Positions 1 to 15,300 of a stretch of DNA of 64,000 nt are shown here, piece by piece (positions within the stretch are counted from its first letter, which is position 1; every line of letters begins with the position of its first letter). Source of the DNA: Phlebotomus papatasi (taxonomy: Eukaryota; Arthropoda; Insecta; Diptera; Psychodidae); contig NC_077223.1 of assembly GCF_024763615.1 (NCBI RefSeq), forward strand, positions 90,520,627 to 90,584,626, in the 5' to 3' direction. Under the pieces are notes generated by a model. It had not been told where the DNA came from. It did not search any database and worked only from the letters and a program-made list of their open reading frames with translations. A program made the translations under genes and the position numbers.

Positions 1-199
1 ATATTGGATGAAAATACAAGCAAATGAAATTTTCGAAAGCATATTTCTCAGCATTTACGCGATGGGTTGGAAGTTTTGAAAATGAGTTTGAAAAGTTTCA
101 GGCGTATTTTCCCCGAAAATTCCTCAAAATACAATGGTCTTTGGTGCCAAAAGAGGTGGATAGGATGAGAATCTGATGGAGAATGCAGAATAAACTCAC

Positions 200-378
200 C
201 CCAAGTCCATTTCCTGTCCACCAATGCTGCTGGACAGTGCGTCCGCTGTGGTATTGAGAGAACACTCGCATACTTCTATGGATGTGGGCAATGACTCCAC
301 ATCCTGGTTAGTCAGTTGTGCCATAATGCCCACATAGAGAATGACCAGGAGCGACAGCAGACCCCCGTAGAAGGCACC
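200..378 (-). CDS. SLC5 symporter exon 8 (last exon in window)
   Basis: 179 nt, phase 0 in, two bases out at GTGAGT. It begins [21 protein letters not shown], the expected helix after the A-N-x-x-G junction. A loop with paired Cys (VCECSLN) and an N-x-T site follows. At least one more exon must lie to the left of the window for the final helix, tail and stop codon. Confidence 0.9.
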
Positions 379-3300
379 CTGCACCCACCAGCATGATCAG
401 CCCAACATGGAAAAAATAAACTATTTAATATCCTCTCCTCTCGCACATCCACAGGCGAGAAATGTCTTGCAAATGGCAATTCCAGGCAGGACTTTTGCCC
501 CTACTACCACCCCCCACAGACTCGTTCAGGGAACACATCCCAGGCAGAAAAGTGCACAAACGAATCATTTATTTATGTTTATATTCAATTAGTGACCTCG
601 CAGGCCAACTCACAGTTCCCAACATTGGATTTTTCCAGCCCCCCAGAGTGGCATAAAAAATCCACCATTCCACAGCTTATTGTTTGGCCAAAAATCTGGG
701 AGTCAACGAGGCTGTTGGTGTTATGAATAGCCAAAATAAACACAGACAAAAGAAACCAAACTTCCAATTTTTCCTAAAAGTCCCTCACTCTTCTAACAAA
801 AGAATTTCTAAAATCAATAAAACATTAAATATTTCCTGCTCTTGCTGAAAATTTCTAGATGTAAATGGGGCACCTTCGAATTGGGACACTTTTGAAGGGC
901 TTTTTCTCTTACTTTTATATGGAACTGGACCCTACCCTAATATGACTTTACCTCATCAAGCCTTATCGAGCAAAGATACATAATATGTTAAGGTTCAGTT
1001 TCATTTAAAAATAAAAGAAAAAAAAATTTAAAGCTGCCCCAATTCAAAGGTGCCAATACGCAAATTGAGTGATTTTAGATAATTTATTTCTGGGCAATTG
1101 ATATTCGAATTGCTGTCGGAAATGGATCTTGAATTACTTTAGTCCTTCAATTACTTGGGAAAAATAGTGCGACACCGCTGGGAATACATTTTGTTGTTCT
1201 TTTTTTGCTTCGCGGAAAGTCATGCAAAATTTTTGCTCAAAATGCTGGACCGAAAATACGACATCCCGTCGAATTTGTTAAAATTGGTCTTCAGCCTCTT
1301 TCCTCATTTGAATTCTAGTTGCCTGTTTTCTTGGATAGTTACTCTACCTAAATCAATAGAGTTTGTAATGAATTAATGTACAGAATTTAAATTCAGCGAC
1401 CGTTAAGACGCATGTTTGAGAGAGGCTCCCCACGCCCCCATAATATATATAAAAAAATTTCTTTTCAAAAAAAATCATCTATTAATCTGTAGGAATATAA
1501 TTCCAAAATATGAACATTTTATCTCAGATATTTCTAGTGCATTGACTGAATGGGTTAATTAAAGGGGTGGCAAAGCGTCCCAATCTTTGCGAAATAGTCA
1601 AACTCGTGATTTCGAAGCTATACATCATCATCATCATTTTCAACCGCTTATCTCTATTGAGTAGTCGCCCTAATAGGGCCCAAGACATACGGGTTCGATC
1701 TCAAGACGAGATCCTGAATTTGATTCATCCTCGACCACCTTGTCCTAGGTCTGCCCCGAGGTCGATGTCTCCTCATAATGGCTTGTATATCCTGTATAGC
1801 TTTCCTGGGGAACCTTTCTTAATTCATGCGCTAAACATGACCATCGTGTGTGGTTAGGGTACCCATCGGGCGCGTCCCAAGTAACGGATAGGAAATGACT
1901 GTAGTTGGTTCAGGAACCGGCTATAGTTTTTTTTTGGGAAAAGCCGTAAGCGCTATCGGCATCTTTGTGGCTATGAAATATCCTTAGTGAATACTAAACC
2001 GCGAACCGAACCCTAAGACCCATATCTGCTAATCCTGAGTAAGGAAACCTATGACTTCAGGCTTGCACTTAGTTTTACAGTACTCTACTCGAAAAACAAC
2101 AAAACAAGGAGCCCCGGATAACAGACGGATTGCACCGGAAACGACCTACGCGAAACAACGGACACAGGGCTGTTGCTTCAACCGTTGGTCCCGAGGTTGA
2201 TGGCCACCAGAGTAATGGCCTCTACACACTACAGAAATTTACATCCATATTGAAGAGTTTTTCTTACACAAGCGTAGGGAATTTGCTTCAATATGGACAC
2301 AAATTTCTCTAGTGCATAGAGGCCATAAGAAAAGATCCTCTGGAGTGACATCAGGTTCGATACAAAACGTAACTCAAATACATTTTCGCATCATTTACCG
2401 TTTATCGGTTTACAACTAATCTGAACCGATAAATAAATCACTCCAAAGGTCGCTGAAAATAATCTAGAAGTAATAATATACAATCAAGGGCACTCAATGG
2501 GTCTAGTGGTAGAGCACTCGCTCTATGATGCAAGTGTCCTGAGTTCGAATCCCCTTTAGGTCACCAGGAATTTTTCTGGCGGTAAAGGTGTTCGGATTGC
2601 ATCCAGTGAGCTTCACTGCACTTGATTCCACGGGCATGGGACTGACAATCTCATCCCGTAGAAGAAAAAATAATAATGCATGTCTAGAAATCCTTTTGTG
2701 GGAAGGACTAGTTTCTCCATGGAATGTTGTGCCAGCATTATTATATAATAATACACAATTGGTTTTCGGATGAAAACTACTTGTAGGTTCATAACTGGCT
2801 TAATACTCGTTCCAAACCGATTAAAGCAGGTACAGTTTTGTCAGAAATTCCAAAACCTTTCCAAAAAGTTCTCACATTAACCCCTTAGGTTTAGAAATAT
2901 GTTCTCTACAACCATTTTGAACTTTGACCTTGAAAAATCGTTCTTAAGAATGACTGAACGGTATTTTTTCGTATATGGTATTTTTTGGACAATCTCTAAA
3001 TAAGAGTTATGTTATCGTGATCAATAAATTTTTTCTCAAATTATTCCTTTTTCCTTATTTTAATAACAGCTTTTAAATTTAAAAATAAATACAACAATGT
3101 AGGGGAAAGTGACCATGCTTGATACGATCCAAGCTTAATAATAACTATTTATTTTCTATGTTAATCAATAGTTACGACTTATCGCAATATATTTCAATAG
3201 CTGGTGCTAAGCCTCACATTTCCTAAAAAAAAATTAGGATCCTAGCTCTTTTTTCCTAGTTTCAGGAAGCAAAAATCAAAAATGGGTCCAAAACTGTAAT

Positions 3301-6300
3301 TTTGATACATGATATTTTATAAGTATTTCTTAATTAATGTCGCTGTTCAGGAAAACTGCTATCATAGGCACATAGAGGGTTCATCAGTATTAATATTTAT
3401 GTAAAAATATTTTTACTTGGGGACACTGTTTTTGTGGGTGGTGACAAATTCATAAATTCTCCTTGTGTCCATCCTATATTCTAAGAAGGGTCCATGAATG
3501 ATAATTTAATTGTGGCAACTCTATCATTAGATGTGATTCTTTCATAATTACACCCATTGTAATCCTCTAATTTTATCGACAATTGACATAGCCTTCAACC
3601 CCGTTGCCTGAATTTTAAGGTTGCAGAGTGACATTTTCATGGACTCTAAGTGAAAAAATGGTTTTCGCTAGTGCCCTAATGTCACAAAAACACTACTTAA
3701 AAAAATTACATAAAAGTCATTTTAAAACTAATAACCAGTCGTACAAACGATTTAAGCAGATAGATTAGAGTTCCGTCTAAATATTGATGTGCAATTTTTT
3801 GTATCCGGTGAAATTTTTGCAGTGAAAATAGGCCTCCGATTTGTCGAATCAATTATTATACAGGAAGGCCCCGGACCCGACTTGTATAAAAGTCGCCACT
3901 GAATTTTCATTTTCTTCTTGAGGAAAATCTAAGGATTTCCAGGAACTATGTGAGGTAGGACTATGAACCTAATAAGTGAGACATTTTTTTGTCATAGTGG
4001 AAGAATCGCTTCGGTTTGTGTGTTAATCAGAAAAAAATCACAAACCTTGGACATCATTTTACAGTATCAAGCATGGTCACTTTCCCCTAATTATTTTGCT
4101 TCGGTATTTTGACCATATTTTGGCTCTTTGGAACTTTGACAATTCGATATTTTTTAACCCATTTGGGATTTCGACTCAATCGAGATTTCGAACCATTCGG
4201 GATTTTGGACCATTCGCGATTTCGACTCAGACAGGATTTTGACCTATTCGGTACTTTGGCTTTTCGAGATTTTAAACTATTCGGGATTTCGACTCATTCG
4301 AAATTTTGAACCATTCGGGACTTTGGTTCAGGTTTTTGGATCATTCAGGATTTCAATTGATTCAGGATCTTGAACCATTCGGGATTTTGGCTTTTCGGGT
4401 TTTTTTGGACCATTCGGGATTTCGACTCATTCGGGATTTTGACCATTCGGGACTTTGGCCTTTCAGGTTTTTATACTGTTCGGAATTTCGACTCATTCAA
4501 GATTTTAACGGATTTTCGACTCATTCGGGATTTTAGATTTTCTGAATTTTGGTATTTCGGGTTTTTGGCCTTCCGTTATTTTGACCTATTTCGGATTTTT
4601 GCTTTCCGAATTTTATCTCATCGAAATATTGGCGTTCCGGACTTTGGCTTACAATTAAATTGTTCGCATCGCGTTTTCTAGCTAAGTTTTTCAAGTATCC
4701 AAGTGAGCTATTCAAGCTCTAGACAATGAAAGGACGCGATGTGACTAAATTATTTTACAGAATTAAATATATAATTGCATATGAACAATACTTTACATCA
4801 AAATCATTAAACATTGCCTGAATGATTCATTAATAGCCTATTCGGTTCTCATCTCCAGCCAAAAACAATGTTGTCTGAATTGCCCAGCAGTATCTTCCCG
4901 CTGGGTCTAACTCCATTGAGAATGTTGGGCAGTAACCAAGTATAGGGAGGGACAGGGAAAAAAGTGGCTAGACACGAAAGAGCTGAGTAGTTCCAAAATA
5001 AGGAAAATTAACGTGAAGCTCCAGAGCCAAAAATTTCTGACTTTTGAGCTCATGAAGTTAATATTTTAATTCGAATTTATCACATGGTGGAAATTGCACT
5101 TTTGCCTAAACTTTCCACCTCTGCATGTGTTCTTGCATCACATTCAAAATTAAAGCCACTCCAGTGCAGTCATTTTTCACTGCTTGACTTCGTATATTAT
5201 CCCCAGAAATGCTGTAGAATGGTGGTACAAAAAAATTGGACGAAAATTTTAGCAAAATCATTCCCCCATCTAGTTTAGGATGCAGCCAACTTGGCAAGAT
5301 CTATTCTTATGGATAAATTGAAATTTTCGCCACTTTCATCTCCCTTGGGAGAGTGATATATGATGTATGTGATGTATCCAACAGGGACAAAAACAAAAAA
5401 AAGTAGGAATTGCTTTTGAAAAACTCACCGTACAATTGGCTCTCTTGAAAACTATTCCCAACAGGAAGAGTCCCAAAGTGATACCACCAATAAGTCCATT
5501 GAGAGTGAGTGTAGCTTGTAGTATTCCACCCAATTTTTCAACAACAAACACCAACACGAATGAAAGTACACCGAATCTGAAAAAAAAAATTCTTCATTTG
5601 AAACTTTTCTATCATTGGTATTAGGTTCGGAAGATTAAGAATTCTTTGCGGATATTTAAATCAAGCTCACGATTTCGATTCATTGATTTAAAAAAACAAG
5701 ATCGTAAATCAGTAGAACTCACACCGCAAAGCATCATTCTCACAAGTTAGAATATTTCTAATGTGTGTTTTTTTTACTTGAGTTTTTTAACATTTTCCAA
5801 TCGAAAACGGATTTAAATCGGAAATGGTTGAACGGAGCAATAACAAAATTAACTTTTCATAACAAAATAATTACTGGTTTAACCAGGGGGGTGACATTAA
5901 CTCTGAAAAATGACACCAGTTTTAGTGTAATTTTTTCCCTGTTTTCGTACATATTTCACGAGATATTTCCAAAACTACGTAGATTCCCAATTTCGGGTTT
6001 TCGGTTGCCTCTTCGTTATTAAATTGGCTTTTATTTTGTATTAGTATTTTTTACTAATTCATTCTACAATGACAGAAAACAGCTAATAGACTCAAAAAAA
6101 ATTTTCGGCTCGCTAGAAACATATGGGGAACATACGAAATGTCATGCCCCTGGGTTTAACTTTTACTTATAACCGTTTGCAACCGATAATCAATTCGTAT
6201 TCGATAATCAATTCAGTAAGCATAATGGGTTATCCAAGATGGTACGGTCACATTTTTTCTGTCAAAATCCATGGAATTACTCGAAAAAATTGTAGAATCC

Positions 6301-9300
6301 TTAAAATCAAGTAGAATAATAGAATGTCGTAGATGCGGGTGTCTTTGAATCCCTGCTTTTCGCAAGCTTTTCTTTAATTCTAGCATTTAAGGATAGTCTA
6401 AAGACCATAATACCACTTAAAGATGGTCTAATAGATAGAAACTCGAATTGCCTAAGATCGATCAGTTATCGATGGTCGAATGTTCTGATTCGACTGTGTA
6501 ACGCAAAATATAAAATTCGAAAAACTCGAACACAGTACTAAGCAGAATCGCAAATGGAATAACTAAAATTACGCACTACCCCGTTGAATCAATAAAAGAA
6601 TCACCAATTAAGACTACATTGAAATAACATCGGAATGCTGACAAAAATTTTTAACCTTGGTTACCCCTACCAAGGAAATTTTTTTCTGATAGATTTAATA
6701 TAGCCCCAAATTAGCCAAGAAACAGGTTCCATAGATCTGTTTGACCATTTATCCTTTCAAAGCTTTTGAGAAAAAGGACTCAAACCGAATTACGAAAGTT
6801 GAGAAAATATTCGCACGGACAATATCGATCTTTAAACAAAGCCAAGAACAAAAATAGCTATCTTATAGAACCAAGACTTTGACAAGTCTTTTAATGCATC
6901 TTTAAAAGTTTATAACAAAAATTTTATGTTGAAATTCATAGAGAAGCTCTTAAGCCCCTTATGAGTGTGATGCTTTACTTTTTGTAATTTAAGTGACGGG
7001 TTCAAAAGCGGTATGAGCAAATTATAAGAATTTTGGTTCTTGAACGTCTCACTTAAAGATAGGAGAAAACGCTTCTTGGGAATAAACATAAGACACATTT
7101 TTTAGATAAACTAAGAATCTTATTTTGGTTGCTTAGGAATAATTAGACATGAAAATATATTTGTGGTCATATTCTCTGACAACCCCAGTTGTTATCTTAA
7201 ACCTTTTGGCTTATTCTAACCAGAACGACATGCATAGCGATTTATTTTTTGAAAATTTTCAGAATTCAAAAATTCCAGAAATTCTAGAAATAGTTGAATA
7301 TTCAATTCGCCTAAATAATTTAAGCTTAGATTTTTTTCTAATCTAAAATCTTACATTACGAGTAGAAGCATTGTTGAATTTCATGTACAGATTCCGTAAA
7401 AAACAGTAACAGGTTTAACGACATTTAAAACGGTTTAAAATTTTTGATTAACAGCAAAGTGGCGACCTGCAGCCTTTTAAATTTGCTTTTATAATCACAA
7501 TACAGAGGCTTATTATACCTCAGTAAAAACTTGAAAAAATATATCAAAAAAGTATTTTTTTTTCCAATTAGAACAATGAAGTGATAAGTTTCTTAAAAAA
7601 TCAACTTTCAATTAAAATTGGAACCGCACCTTAGCATTTCTGTGTTTCGCTCTAATGAAATTTAATAAACATCTAAATTGGCACCTGCACATTGTGTCTC
7701 TCAGCTTACACTTAAAGTTATTTGAAAGTAAATTAAATTTGACAAGTTTCAAATGAAAGCAACAGATTAAAATTTCTCTTTCGTCATCCTGTGTGAAAAC
7801 TTCATATGAGATTTTAACACACACCACACCTTAATGAAATTCCGTCTAACCAACTATTACTGAGCTGAAAATTAAGAAATACTTCCTAAAAGTACTACAA
7901 ACAATGCAATGAATTCCAAATTTCTGAAGTGATTTAACAAGCTCAAGGGGATTTTATTATATTAACATTTTATTGTATATTTTAGTATATATTTAATTAA
8001 GTTATATTTTATTCCTTCTGTTCCAAAAAAATGGTATGTTTGCTAAAATATTTATAATGAAAAAATGTGCGATCTATTTCAGAGGGAATATGCACTGAAC
8101 TAAAAAATATAGCATACTTGTTATCAATCTCTTAATAAATTTATGTTAATTTAATGTTTTTATGAGCCGTGTAAATTTTTTATTTAATTTATCCATTCTT
8201 CCAAGTTTATAAAAACATTTTATAATAATAAATTTAGAAAATCACAAACAAATTAGGTAAAATTCCTAATTTGTTTAATATTAGGGGTACAAAAATGTTC
8301 TTAATTTTTTTAAAAATTAACACCCATCGTATTTGAGAAACTTTAAATATCTCTATTCCAAACATTTTTACATTCCTTTTTTTTGTAATTCAAATGCAGA
8401 AATTTTCAGCTCGTGTTGGCAATTTATTTGTGTGTCAATACGAAGAGAAAAATAGAGTATGGGATGCTGGGAAAAAGTACAAGAGGAAAAAACTAAATGA
8501 AGAAATAGAGAAAGAGGAAGCTTGGGAAATTGCAGTTCCAGTTCCACAATTTCCCAGTGTCATCCTTCCCATTTCTGCCTCGTCCCATCTCTTAATATTG
8601 AGCATTCTTCACTTGTACACAAAGCTTTGCTGTACGAATTTTCTAGATAAAAGAGTTCAAAAATTTAATGCAGAAAAATTGGAGAAATCTGGCAGTCGGA
8701 GGAAGTGGGGCATCTTTGAATTGGGGCATCTTTGGATTGGGGCAGCGTTGAAATTAGGCATTTTTCTCATATTTTTAAATAGAACTGGACCTTACCGTGA
8801 TACCATTTAGATTTTAATTTTCATTGTTTTTAATCGTTTATTCCGGACTTAAGTAGAGTGAAAGGAATACTTATTGACGCTTTAAGAACTCGTGTCAGGA
8901 GGATCTAACTCTACTCTGTACCATTTGGAATACAAAATTTGAACACTTATCCTTATCGAAAAACAGATTAATTAAAAAACGCTATATTACTTACATTTAT
9001 TAGAAACATTAAATAAATTTCAAATTTTGACAAAAGTGTCAATAGGGGTTCCCTGTCGAAAAGGTATTCATTCGACCCTAAGTGTCAAAACAGTGACAAT
9101 TTCAAAGGATCCTTAATGATCTTTTCATTTTTACCAATATAGGCAACTCCTAAACCATTATGGAGCAATGCCAGGTTAAAGACCTCCCGCATTATTTTTC
9201 CTTTTTCGAGAAACTACAGGTCTATCCTGTGGCATTGTGTAACAGTATGACGAGTATGACAATGTCACATGACAAATTTAAAATTGGTAACAAGGTTGAG

Positions 9301-12300
9301 AGGGCGCCCCAGAAAACGATGGAAATAAGTAGTGGACAATGCCCTTAAACAGCTGGGGGTTCTGAGCTGTTGAAGGGCACGTGCGGAAATTTACTAGGAC
9401 TGGAGGAGGTTAGTGCGATTGGCCCGATCCCTTAAAGAGATGTTGCAGCCCCCTAAGTATGTAGTAAGTTCCTAATACCGCGAAAGTAAGAACCCAAATA
9501 TACTCAGACTGATTCTCTACAATATTTAACCTGTGAAACTAGGGAAAAATTTTTTTGGCACTATTCTGAGGGTGCTCTACATGATGAGACAAGAAATTTT
9601 TTCTCTACGACCATATGATCAGACGCTGTTTAGAGGTGGCTGAACGACCCTCCCTGTAGAACAAATTTCTGATTTTACCGGATTTTACACTACAGAGAGG
9701 GTCGTTCAGCCACCTCTAAACAGCGTCTGATCATATGGTCGTAGAGAAAAAATTTCTTGTCTCATCATGTAGAGCACCCTCAGAATAGTGCCAAAAAATT
9801 TTATTCCTACTTGAAACGCCCTAGTACACATCTCCCAAGCAGCAATTTTTTCTTAAAATAGTCTTGTAGAATTCCCTAAGTAAGGCACTATAGAACCAAA
9901 AACCTATTTATTTACTTATAATGCTCTTGCTTCCATCACTGAGATTACTATAAGTGGCGCACTTTTAAGGATCTTAAAAGCTGCTGTAGGAATTTCCACA
10001 GAAACTTTTCACTTTAAGTCTTTTAAAAGTGCACTAAAAGACTTGTCTAATACTTTGTTCTATAAGGCAGCTATTTTGCTTATTAGGCTATTACCAGAAA
10101 ATTCGCCATTTTGAATTTTTGAAGGTCAAAATTAAATCGCGCTGGATGGTCTATTTTTCAATGGATATGCTTGAATTTGTATATTTTGAAAAGGTCTTGA
10201 AGTTTCTAACTTGGCTGCATTGGTTTCAATTGGTAATAATCGGTAAAGTACTCTTAAATAGTATATTTTGTTTGAATGTTTTTATTAATCGGTCGTATAT
10301 ATGTTTCAATTTCAAGAGGACAAACTGTATGAGATACCAACTTTCGGTCTTCGATGACCCCTTCTACAATAACATTATCTAGATTAGTTTTTTCCTTTTT
10401 TCTTCTATTCTAACTTTACCTGTTAAAAACATTTAAGAGATGGTATTATCGATATTAAACTAGTTAGTTATTTTAATCTTGAAAGTGAATTTCTTATTTT
10501 CACGTTTGTTTGAAAGCTGTAGTGATCCGATTCGATTAAACTGACAGTCAACAGCTTACAGTTTTAGTCAATTTAACGTTAAAACTACTTAAAATCAATC
10601 AAATAAGAGTAAATTAAATTAATTATAAGAATACGGACACAACATAGGGGGATGCGGGGCTACTTTGAGCTGTAGGACTACATTGATATACGAATTTTTC
10701 GCATGTTTCTAAAAGAAGTTAGGTCTTGTAATTATTTTATTTAGTTACACAATTGTTTTGTAGAGATACATTACATCACTTTAAAATCCATATTCCTTTA
10801 GAAATATGCGATAAAATCGTATACCAAATTAGCCCCACAGTTCACAGTAATCCCACCTCCTACACCTACCATTGAGGATCTAGATCTTCCTAGATCTAGA
10901 TCTTTCCTTTTCTTCTAGAGAAAATTGAAACAGGCTATATCCACTGAGAAAAGAAGGGGGTGCGATGAACTTTTTTTCCTTGTAACTTTAACACTTTTTA
11001 GGTGTAAAAATATTATATATCAACATTTTTTAATGAAACATGAAAAAGGGTAACTTTAACCCATAATACACCTAAAAAGCATAATATTTACACCGATTTC
11101 GGATCAATAATGCAGGGTAAAATTAGCATTTCCGGAATGTTATTTTAACTTTTTCGGATTTCTCTCAGTAGTGTCTTAAATTTTCTTATTTAGAGATGGG
11201 GTTATCAGTCCCATGCCCCCTGAAATCAATGTGCAGTAACGCTCACTGACGGGTGCAATTCAAACATCTTGCTACCTAAAAAGAATTTGAACGCGAACTT
11301 GCATGTTAGAATGAGTATTCTAAAAGTTGACGAATTAAGTTCTCAAACTTAATTATAATCTGCAAGAAATCAGAATAAATTCTAACAACTTTGTTGCTAT
11401 ATTCTCGACATCCACGATGTAGTCGACGCTTACATGGGGGTGGTGGCAATGCGCGTGGAATCATTTGAGTTCATTTCACAGTCGGAATTGCCAAAGACAA
11501 AAGATCCACTGACAAAATCTCAATAGTAGAGAACACCCACTCAACCTTAATATCGCTATCTACATATAAGTTCCACCAAAAGAAAAAAAAGGGAAACACA
11601 CGCTGCCAATGGCAAAGAACACAGTAAGAGAAAAATCATTATTCAAAGTAAATTATGTGGGCCTAATCCACACGGATTATCTATACGGTATTGCTGTTCA
11701 AGGAATCCCCCTTCGAAGTGTACTCAAGAAAATTCTGTGGAACAAAATCAAAGGAAAAATTCACTTTTGCGCCAATCAAATTAATTTGCCCGATTTCCTT
11801 TTCCTTGAGCTGTTTGCATTTCCATGAGGATATTGTTCATGCATCATGCGGGATGTCTTCATAATCGCCACTTTCTTCTATAGAAGGGATTCTAAAGTGA
11901 ATTACTCACCCCAATGAAAGCCATTTGGCATACAGAGCTCCTTTGTCAGCGCTGATTTTTACATTCATTCCTGCCACCAGAATATCTTCGCATGTAACAG
12001 TCGCAAGGGAACTAAGAGCAGCTGCCACGGTTCTGGAAAGAGAGTGGAAAACCATCACACAATATTGCTATAAATTGGCTCTTTGAACTTTAGGATGTAC
12101 AAAGTTCACAATCAATAGAACATTTTATCAATTGCACTGAAAAAAATTCTTTTTTCCTGTGGAGTACTAACATTCAAAGCTCGTTTTTGTTTAACACTAA
12201 ACCTACCGACTGTTTTTCTTCGTTTTTTCTTAGTTCGGTCAAATAATTGATCACAGGATACTCAACAATTTTTATATCGAAAAGAGAAAAAAATATTGAA

Positions 12301-15300
12301 AAATATACATTCATATTTTAAGAAAATCTTAAATTTTGATATCGACATTGTACCGTTTAAATATTGTGTTAATTTTGAAAGGTTTTTATACCGGTCAATT
12401 TGCCCGGATCTTGGTAAGTTTAGTGTTAAAGAGAAATATTTTTATCTAATTCACACAATCTTTGTGAAAAGACTAAGCAAATCCTCTCGTCTGAATATCA
12501 AGACATCTGTGTTAAAAAATCCAATAATTTCCCTTTAAAAAATTTAAGCGCCACTTGTTCATTTACTCCACAATTCTGAGATACAAATAGGTAGACCTTA
12601 AAGCTTAAAGCTTTAAGTTTTTAATCTTTATAAACTTGACCCCTTAATTCTGAGATAAATAAACCTTGAAGATTTAAATTAAATATTTTATATCAAGATT
12701 AAAAATTTCTTATTCTGACTAAAAGAATAATAGTGGCTTCGTACATTACGAGATAACATCATAGTTTTCTATTTTTAAAGTTTAAAAGGTCTCTGAGATC
12801 TGCTTAACACATTCACATCTTTTGGGACTCTGAATAGGGGAAGGTCGGGCTATATTGAACTGGGACTACATTGTGATTACGATTTACGATGTTTTTCGGA
12901 TATTTCTAAAGGAAGCTGGGTTTTAATTGATTTCAATATAATGTAACGGAAAACATTCTTTTTACTATTTAGAATCGATAAAAAAAAATTTAGAAGTTAT
13001 GAGATAGGTATTACAGATGTCAAGTTCTTAATAATAACAGCCTAGGTCCAGTGCAGCATGTCTATCAAAAGAGCAAGTCTACCGAGTCGGTTCTTAATCC
13101 ACTCAGCTGGCAAGCCGACTAGAAAAATTGATTAACGATAAGGAACTGACACTCGTTGTACCTTTTTAGCTATTGAAGGGGCCTTTGATAAGGTCAACTC
13201 CAACGTCATCTTAAGGGGTTACATGGATCTCTCAAATCAAAAAAATCATTTTTATTTTTTTTTTATAGTATAACATTTCAGAAATATTTTCTGAAAATTT
13301 TAAGTCAATCGGTGTAAAACTCTCGGACGTGGAGCAGTTTTATATATTAATTTTCTCAAAACACCGTTTTACAAGATTACTTAAATAGTAGTCAAGATTA
13401 CTCAGAGTCTACTGAACTTGTCTTTCTGAAATTTTGAATACTTGTTTGAAAAGTATTATCTACAGTTTGAACGAATTGATAATGCACTTAAGAATTCCTT
13501 CAGCAATCAAAGTGTGGAGATTTAATAGAAGTTCACGCTGAAAACGCTAATCCTTGATCCTAAATCCTCAGTATATGATAGTTTGAGCTGATCCTTTACC
13601 GCCAAATTTTTCGAGCTGAGCATTCTCTAGGATCAGCCTGTGTCTATTTTCGGCATAAGACGAATCGGTTCCGCGGCTAAAGTCGGTGCCGTTATTATGA
13701 TCTCTGAAACACTGCTTGGGTGCACAAAGTGTATTTTCTAAGTTTCCAAATATTACCCAATAAAAATGTTCAAATTTGTCACATGACATTGTCATACTGC
13801 TATAGTATTCCGCTTCTGGAGAGAATTAGAATACAGTTAAGGATCGCCATTACCAGGGAGAAAGACTTAAATTTCCCATCATTGTCAAAAAGATGCGACA
13901 ATAAATCAATAAATGTTTTTCAAGAGAAATTTATGCATTTCTTTGGGCCCAGGAAAGGAATAAAGAGAGGAAAGAGATAAATGAATTTTGAATGCTAGTT
14001 CATCCGTCTAAAACTGTCCCACCTTCCCCTACTTGAAAATTTGACCATCTTTCACATGGCTCTTTGGGAAAACTTTTCTCACAATCTTATTGGATAATAA
14101 ATTAAATTGTGAGCAATGAGAAACTCACCCAAGACTCGCTGCAAAAATGCCCGCCACGAAAATACCACTCATGAATTTGACTCCTTTGTACACGTCCATT
14201 ATGTAGTGGGGCAGAAGCTGATCCCTTGCTGTGATTTCGCCTGCCCTCAGAGGATCACACTTCGAGTAGTGGGTGTAGACCATTAAGCCAGTGTAGAAGT
14301 TGATGACAAAGACCACAATCAGTCCTGCAGAAATAGAGAGAACACCGTCAATGGAGCACAATTCTTGAAAATGGGGGATGCAGTCATTGTTGGAAATCAC
14401 TTTCCGGACAATTGAGTACACTGTGGCTCAGGGACATTCCTTCCATCTCCTTGGGGAGAGATTTTACTCCGGCACCAAAGAGAATTGGGAATTGTGGGTT
14501 GATTCTTAATGATGGCTTTTGGTGAATTACTCAATTTCATCCCTTGTTGACACAATGAAGGAGGGAAAAAGTTCATTCACTGCATTTTAAAGTCCTCGAT
14601 AGTACCGAAGATTAATGATGGTCACACTTCGGAACAGATAAAAAGAAATCTCACCCATAATTTACTCAACTTGAAGATGCAAGAAATTTATCGTACTTGA
14701 GGAATTGAATTGGGATTTAGGAGTAAAATAACAATGAAAGTTTCCTTGAATATTTCTATGGGGCGGAGAAAGCAAGTTCATCAACTTCATTTTGGAATCT
14801 ACGAAATATAGGGTCAAAGAAACATCTATTGACACTCTTTCAGTACCATGTCATATTAAATGCTATAGGGGAAATGCTCATAATTTTGTCCAGTTTCTTA
14901 TTTTGGACACTTTGAGGATAACATTGGACACTAAAAATAAGTTGATTAAAATTATGGATTTTTATTCCAATATTTGATGAATAATGAATTCTATCTAAAT
15001 ATTTGTTCTTTTTGGAAGATTTTAACACTAAATACGTTAAAATTTGAATATGATTTGAGTTGAAATTGCTTTGTTGAAAGCAATTTCAACTTTGTATTGT
15101 GTTGTAATTCAACTTTGTATTGTGTTGATTCACGTTACTGATGATTTGCACATTTGACCTGAAGTGAGATTTGCCTTGTGAATTATATTTTTCGTGTGAA
15201 AAATGGGAAATTTTTTAAGACATTCACCAGTGAGGTGATGATTCTTATTTTGGACAGGTGTTTTTCTCACGAAATTTCGTGAAGTTTTAGCTTTTGTGAT

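Larger units (their letters stand above)
379..5428. other. SLC5 intron 7 (repeat-rich)
   Basis: Intron between exons 7 and 8. It contains a retroposon-like (ATC)n-headed segment near 1620-1860, a tRNA-derived SINE, a TA-flanked pogo-like element and a minisatellite, each listed separately. I see no supported gene in the rest. Confidence 0.7.
5577..11909. other. SLC5 intron 6 (repeat-rich)
   Basis: A 6.3-kb intron. It holds a MITE (5881-6157), a dead LINE tail (9297-9478), a near-perfect foldback (9550-9799) and a MITE (10942-11171). The remainder, including the AT-rich tract 6160-8400 and the 138-codon frame at 8394-8810, has no supported gene. Confidence 0.7.

Noticed and set aside
2486..2560. 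Functional tRNA gene
   Set aside because: A and B box matches are present, but there is no paired acceptor stem or intact cloverleaf, and repeat-like sequence follows. A SINE is more likely.
4109..4681. Overlapping frames of 66-103 codons
   Set aside because: Produced by the minisatellite unit; the peptides are periodic and meaningless.
8394..8810. 138-codon plus-strand frame in an SLC5 intron
   Set aside because: Its 3' half repeats sequence found at 840-940 (TTGGGGCA...GGAACTGGACC type), and the translation matches no family I know, so it is repeat-derived.
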